Assembly (NCBI GenBank): GCA_028690725.1 | Contig: JAQVAR010000033.1 | Span: 1 to 8,064, forward strand | Direction: 5' to 3' | From: Candidatus Iainarchaeum sp. | GTDB taxonomy: Archaea > Iainarchaeota > Iainarchaeia > Iainarchaeales > JAAZKV01 | Length of the DNA: 8,064 nt | Part shown: positions 5,113 to 8,064 of the stretch, in pieces | How the letters are laid out: each line of letters opens with the position of its first letter | Numbering within the stretch: the first letter of the stretch is position 1 | Program-made: the position numbers and the translations under genes | The notes under the pieces: model-generated | Database searches by the model: none | Told to the model about the DNA's origin: nothing | Seen by the model: the letters and a program-made list of their open reading frames with translations, nothing else

Positions 5113-5442
5113 ATGAACGAAAGAAACATAACACAAATCTGCTTAATAATAACTTTAATTGGTATAATTTTTTTTATTTTGAATTATGAAGAAGAATACA
5201 CTGAAAAAACAATAAGCGAAATGACAGAAAAAATAGGTTCTAAAGGAATTATTATTGGAAAAGTTGATTATGTAATAAAAGAAGAACCACTAATTTTTAT
5301 TCTACAAAACGAAGAAAAAATAAAAGTTTTTTATCCAAAAAAAATTGAAATAAAAAAAGACGACATAGTAGAAATTTTTGCAGAAACAACAGAATATAAT
5401 AAAGAAATTGAACTTTTTGCACAAAAAGTGATAATAAAATGA
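5113..5442 (+). CDS. Membrane-anchored OB-fold protein
   Basis: 109 residues. One N-terminal membrane anchor (about 7-24, ICLIITLIGIIFFIL) is followed by an acidic stretch (NYEEEY) and a domain at about 36-109 that reads like a small OB-fold of the tRNA_anti type: GSKGIIIGKVDYVI, LIFILQNEEKIKVFYP, KKDDIVEIFAETTEY, ELFAQKVII. These are the five-strand pattern of nucleic-acid or ligand-binding OB domains. The Arg before the helix and the acid cluster after it suggest the domain faces outside the cell (positive-inside rule), odd for a nucleic-acid binder. It has no pilin signal. Its stop overlaps the ATG of the TctA-like gene (ATGA), so the products are probably made together and may work together. 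The fold is inferred from pattern only; the ligand is unknown. Confidence 0.68.
   Translation: MNERNITQICLIITLIGIIFFILNYEEEYTEKTISEMTEKIGSKGIIIGKVDYVIKEEPLIFILQNEEKIKVFYPKKIEIKKDDIVEIFAETTEYNKEIELFAQKVIIK
5428..5432 (+). promoter_or_regulatory. Ribosome binding site GTGAT for the TctA-like gene
   Basis: GTGAT lies within the end of the OB-fold gene, six bases before the overlapping ATG at 5439. Confidence 0.4.
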
Positions 5443-6617
5443 TTCTTTATTTAATAATAGGAATTATATTAGGAACAATAACAGGGTTAATACCAGGAAT
5501 ACACACAAACAATATTACAAGAATTGCTTTTCTAACACCATTATTCGGAAATGAAGCAATTATTTTTGTATTAAGCATGGTAACTACACAAAGTTTTGTT
5601 GATTTTATTCCAACAATTTTTATTGGTGTTGCAAATGAAGGTTCATTTGAAGGAATATTACCAGGCCACAAAATGTTTCTAAATGGAAAAGCACATGAAG
5701 CAATAGCATTAACAGTTTTTGGAGGAATAATCGCAACAATAATTTCAATAATAAGTTTTCCATTCTTTGTAAAATTTATAGATTTTTTTCCAACACATTT
5801 TGAAATAATAATTCCAATAATATTAATTTTTTCAATTATAACTTTAATAATGACTGAAAAAACAAAAAATAAAAAAGCAATAGCATTATTTGTTATAATT
5901 ATTGCTGCAACACAAGGAATTATTTTTAAAGAACAAATATTCCCCTTAATAAGTGGTTATTTTGGAATTTCAACATTAATAAATGCTACAATGAAAAACC
6001 AGAAAATAAAAAAGCAAAAAATTGAATTTGAAATAAAAAACAATAAAATAATAGATTCTATAACAGGAGTTATAGGGGGAGCAATAGTTGCCTTTGTTCC
6101 AGGAATAGGAAATAATTTAGCAGCAGCAATAATTAAATTATTTAGACAAAAAATAGAAACAAAAAATTATTTAACTTTATTAGGAAGTATAAATACAAGC
6201 AATTTTATTTTTTCTTTTCCAATATTAACATTTTTATCAAAAACTAGAAATGGAGCAATGATATTTTTAAAAGAAAGAATATTTTTTACAGAACAAACAA
6301 TTTGGTTAGGTTGTACAACAATATTAATCACATCAGGAATTGCAGGGATAATAACAATAATTATTTCAAAAAAAATATCAAAAAACATTGATAAAAATTA
6401 TTTTTTAAAAATTCAAAAAAATAATTTGCTAGAAAAAATCGCAATTATTTTTGTAATAATTTTAGTTTTTATGTTTAATGGTGTTTTTGGAATAATTGCA
6501 TTAATATTTGCAACAGCTCTAGGCATAATAACAATCAATACAAAAACAAAAAGAAGCAATTGTTTGGCATTTTTAATAATACCAGTGCTATTTTTCTACC
6601 TTTTCCAATTAATATAA
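5439..6617 (+). CDS. TctA-family (COG1784-like) archaeal membrane protein
   Basis: 392-residue polytopic membrane protein resembling the archaeal branch of the TctA family (tripartite tricarboxylate transporter large subunit fold). Signatures: GTITGLIPGIHTNN at 12-25; EGILPGHKMFLNGKAHEAIALTVFG at 71-95, typical of this branch; and a second GVIGGAIVAFVPGIGNN at 210-226. The two PGI..NN elements, each at the start of a half, indicate an internal duplication. A hydrophilic Lys-rich loop (about 186-205) separates the halves. The bacterial family, typically about 500 residues, works with a small TctB and a periplasmic TctC binding protein; neither is seen here, so substrate and even transport activity are unproven. 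It overlaps the OB-fold gene by four bases and is four bases from the JAMM protease gene. Family call is good, function open. Confidence 0.78.
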   Translation: MILYLIIGIILGTITGLIPGIHTNNITRIAFLTPLFGNEAIIFVLSMVTTQSFVDFIPTIFIGVANEGSFEGILPGHKMFLNGKAHEAIALTVFGGIIATIISIISFPFFVKFIDFFPTHFEIIIPIILIFSIITLIMTEKTKNKKAIALFVIIIAATQGIIFKEQIFPLISGYFGISTLINATMKNQKIKKQKIEFEIKNNKIIDSITGVIGGAIVAFVPGIGNNLAAAIIKLFRQKIETKNYLTLLGSINTSNFIFSFPILTFLSKTRNGAMIFLKERIFFTEQTIWLGCTTILITSGIAGIITIIISKKISKNIDKNYFLKIQKNNLLEKIAIIFVIILVFMFNGVFGIIALIFATALGIITINTKTKRSNCLAFLIIPVLFFYLFQLI

Positions 6618-6621
6618 ATAT

Positions 6622-6987
6622 ATGTGGAAAATAAAAAAAAACTTAATAAATGATATAATTCAATCATCAAAAAATTATTTACCAGAAGAATTTTTATGTT
6701 TTCTAAGTGGAAATGAAGAAAAAAAAGAAATAAATGAAATAGTATTAATACCCACACAAAATGGTAATGATTATTCTAGCATAAATATTTATAACATGCC
6801 AATAGACAAAACAATAATTGGTAGCTTGCACTCACATCCAAACGGATTACCAATAGCAAGCAAAGCTGACAAAAAATTTTTTGAACGATTTAAAATTAAT
6901 ATTATAATAGGAATTACACAAGTTGAAACAAAAATTAATGCATATGATAACAAATCAAATAAAATAAACATAAAAATTGTCGATTAG
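6622..6987 (+). CDS. JAMM/MPN-domain metalloprotease, stand-alone archaeal type
   Basis: 121 residues, essentially a bare JAB/MPN domain. The zinc-protease motif is complete: Glu at 22 or 23 (PEEF), then GSLHSHP with His70 and His72, seven residues, and Ser80-x-x-Asp83, exactly E...H(S/T)Hx7SxxD. Archaeal and bacterial relatives cleave isopeptide bonds to ubiquitin-like (SAMP) modifiers or process C-termini of small proteins. No signal peptide or membrane helix is visible, so it should act in the cytoplasm. It starts four bases after the TctA-like gene with no ribosome binding site, as part of that operon. No ubiquitin-like or E1-like gene is in the window, so the substrate is unknown; the only short candidate substrates nearby are pilins, on the other side of the membrane once assembled. 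Activity is predicted with confidence, role is not. Confidence 0.88.
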   Translation: MWKIKKNLINDIIQSSKNYLPEEFLCFLSGNEEKKEINEIVLIPTQNGNDYSSINIYNMPIDKTIIGSLHSHPNGLPIASKADKKFFERFKINIIIGITQVETKINAYDNKSNKINIKIVD

Positions 6988-7021
6988 ACAGAATTAAAAA
7001 GAAAAAGAGTTGAATAAATAT

Positions 7022-7402
7022 ATGAAAGGACAAATAAGTCTTGATTTATTATTAACAATAATAATATTAATAATATTTGTTAGTACAACAACAATAATAA
7101 TAAATGAAATTAAACAAAATAACGAAATAATAACATTAAATAATCAATTAAAAATTCAATCAAACGATTATGCCTCAATAATAACTACCACACAAGCATT
7201 AGAAGAATTTAGTTACACAATAAAATTGAAAATAAATAAAATTGATTTTAAAAATGATAAAGTGCTTCCAGAAATAACTTTTGAAACTGGAAAATTATTT
7301 ATTAAAATATCAGAAATTAATAATAAAATTGAAACAAAAATCCCAACAAACAAAAATAATTTAAAACAAGAAGAAGGTTTTTTGGTGATAAAAAATGAAT
7401 AA
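7022..7402 (+). CDS. Class III-signal pilin-like protein, cysteine-free
   Basis: 126 residues from the ATG at 7022. An in-frame TTG at 7010 would add MNKY, but the shorter MKG|QISLDLLLTIIILIIFV matches the very short leaders of its neighbours. Cleavage is before Gln4, with Asp in place of Glu at mature +5, and the hydrophobic helix runs to about residue 27. A polar helix (about 28-65, EIKQNNEIITLNNQLKIQ) follows, then a Lys/Glu/Asn-rich, probably beta-strand region without cysteines. No clear Shine-Dalgarno precedes it, and it may be read through from the JAMM gene 34 bases upstream. Its 3' end overlaps the next pilin-like gene by eight bases. Probable minor pilin. Confidence 0.76.
   Translation: MKGQISLDLLLTIIILIIFVSTTTIIINEIKQNNEIITLNNQLKIQSNDYASIITTTQALEEFSYTIKLKINKIDFKNDKVLPEITFETGKLFIKISEINNKIETKIPTNKNNLKQEEGFLVIKNE
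7384..7389 (+). promoter_or_regulatory. Ribosome binding site GGTGAT
   Basis: GGTGAT lies five bases before the ATG at 7395, inside the end of the previous gene. This is the fullest match in the window to the GGTGAT part of the archaeal anti-Shine-Dalgarno complement, and it fixes the start. Confidence 0.6.
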
Positions 7403-7877
7403 AGGACAAATTTTTTCATTAGATTTCTTATTAGCAATGATAATAGTAATAATATTTTTTGGAACAATAATAAATTCTTTTGAAACAAAAACATATTTAT
7501 TAAAAGAAAATATTAATTATGATAGTTTAATACAAAAAAGTAATTCAGCTTTTATTGCATTAACAAATGGAAAATATGTTTGTAAAACGAATGTTAATAA
7601 CAATTTACCATTTACAATAAATAAAAATTTGTTACCTGAACAAATATTTGAGTTAAAAGAATATCTTGGATTACAAGATAAAAATATTTTATTAATATTA
7701 GATGAAGAAATACTGTTTGAAGACAAGCTACTAGAAAAAAATGAAAAAATTATTGTAATTGAAAAAGATATTGTAATTTGTGATAATGAAATTGATTTTG
7801 TTGAATTTGAAAAATGTTTAAATGGAAATCCTTGTGAATTTGAAAAGAAAAAGATTGTATTAAAGGTGAGTGAATGA
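7395..7877 (+). CDS. Pilin-like protein with shifted class III signal, four cysteines
   Basis: 160 residues. MNKG|QIFSLDFLLAMIIVIIFFG: Gln is at +1, but the acidic residue is Asp at mature +6 rather than +5, with an extra Phe in the QxxS region. The hydrophobic helix runs to about residue 27. The rest is a polar domain of about 130 residues with cysteines at 63, 129, 141 and 147; the last two (CLNGNPC) form a likely disulfide loop. An ILLILDEEILFEDKL stretch suggests beta strands. GGTGAT precedes the ATG, the gene overlaps the one before by eight bases, and its stop overlaps the next start (ATGA), so the three genes form a coupled run. Likely a minor pilin or pseudopilin; no specific domain recognised. 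Confidence 0.78.
   Translation: MNKGQIFSLDFLLAMIIVIIFFGTIINSFETKTYLLKENINYDSLIQKSNSAFIALTNGKYVCKTNVNNNLPFTINKNLLPEQIFELKEYLGLQDKNILLILDEEILFEDKLLEKNEKIIVIEKDIVICDNEIDFVEFEKCLNGNPCEFEKKKIVLKVSE
7865..7869 (+). promoter_or_regulatory. Ribosome binding site GGTGA for the last gene
   Basis: GGTGA lies four bases before the ATG at 7874, within the end of the preceding gene. It supports the ATGA-overlap start. Confidence 0.5.
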
Positions 7878-8064
7878 AAGGATTCTTATTTTCAATAGAA
7901 GCAATTATTACAATAATAATTTTGATTGGGGCGCTAGCAATAACAAGCACTTATTTTTTAGATAATTATAATACAAATATTGTTATTACAAGTTCACAAT
8001 GTAACAGGATAAATGCTTTTTATTTTAATGATTTTTCACAAACAATAAATAATGAAAATAATTT
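7874..8064 (+). CDS. Pilin-like protein with atypical signal lacking Gln(+1), 3' partial
   Basis: The frame is open to the right edge, with 63 full residues visible. It begins MKGFLFSIEAIITIIILIGALAIT. It has the short MKG leader and long hydrophobic helix of its neighbours, but no Gln after the Gly, and the acidic residue stands six places after the expected cut, as in the preceding gene. It may be processed poorly or by another enzyme, or stay anchored as an unprocessed component. After the helix the sequence is Asn/Thr-rich, with one Cys at 45 (SSQCNRINAFYFNDFS). The start is coupled to the upstream gene by ATGA and preceded by GGTGA. Assignment to the pilin-like set rests on the N-terminus and context only. 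Confidence 0.68.
   Translation, partial: MKGFLFSIEAIITIIILIGALAITSTYFLDNYNTNIVITSSQCNRINAFYFNDFSQTINNENN

Noticed and set aside
7010..7021. TTG start for the cysteine-free pilin-like gene
   Set aside because: It adds only MNKY; ATG 7022 gives the MKG|Q leader seen in neighbours. Not excluded outright.
1..8064. Recoded stop codons, tRNA or rRNA genes, CRISPR arrays and insertion sequences
   Set aside because: TGA, TAA and TAG all end well-formed genes. No GC-rich cloverleaf-like stretches, no regularly spaced repeats, and no transposase or terminal repeats were seen.

Overview
The window is very AT-rich, with Ile mostly ATA and Arg mostly AGA. It is densely packed, and every supported gene is on the + strand. 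Three things point to an archaeon: many short proteins with archaeal class III (DUF361-type) prepilin signals of the form [KR][GA]|QxxxE, an aspartyl prepilin peptidase of the EppA/FlaK kind, and ribosome-binding sites of GTGAT/GGTGA type mixed with apparently leaderless genes. Base composition and small gene size fit a DPANN lineage (Woesearchaeota/Pacearchaeota-like), but that placement is inference. TGA, TAA and TAG all end genes here, so the code is standard.

Layout. (1) Positions 1-1758: the 3' part of a TadC-like platform protein, a second complete TadC-like platform protein, and a 46-residue single-helix pilin joined by a TGATG overlap. The secretion ATPase probably lies further upstream. 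(2) Positions 1759-3057: three separately promoted pilins with cysteine-rich tails, the first two sharing a 53-base identical block, then a 58-residue single-helix pilin. (3) Positions 3164-5056: a long EppA-like prepilin peptidase followed by two larger pilin-like proteins. (4) Positions 5113-6987: a membrane-anchored OB-fold protein, a TctA-family (COG1784-like) membrane protein and a JAMM/MPN metalloprotease, forming a tight non-pilin module. (5) Positions 7022-8064: three more pilin-like genes, the last cut by the window edge.

The window therefore holds most of a type IV pilus-like machine: two platform proteins, a processing peptidase and ten pilin or pilin-like proteins, six of them minor-pilin-like or unusual. 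An OB-fold/TctA/JAMM block sits among the pilin genes. That association is the least explained part. The JAMM enzyme and OB protein are recognised from motifs; their role in or beside the pilus is inference. No RNA genes, CRISPR arrays or mobile elements were seen, and no gap between genes exceeds about 115 bases.
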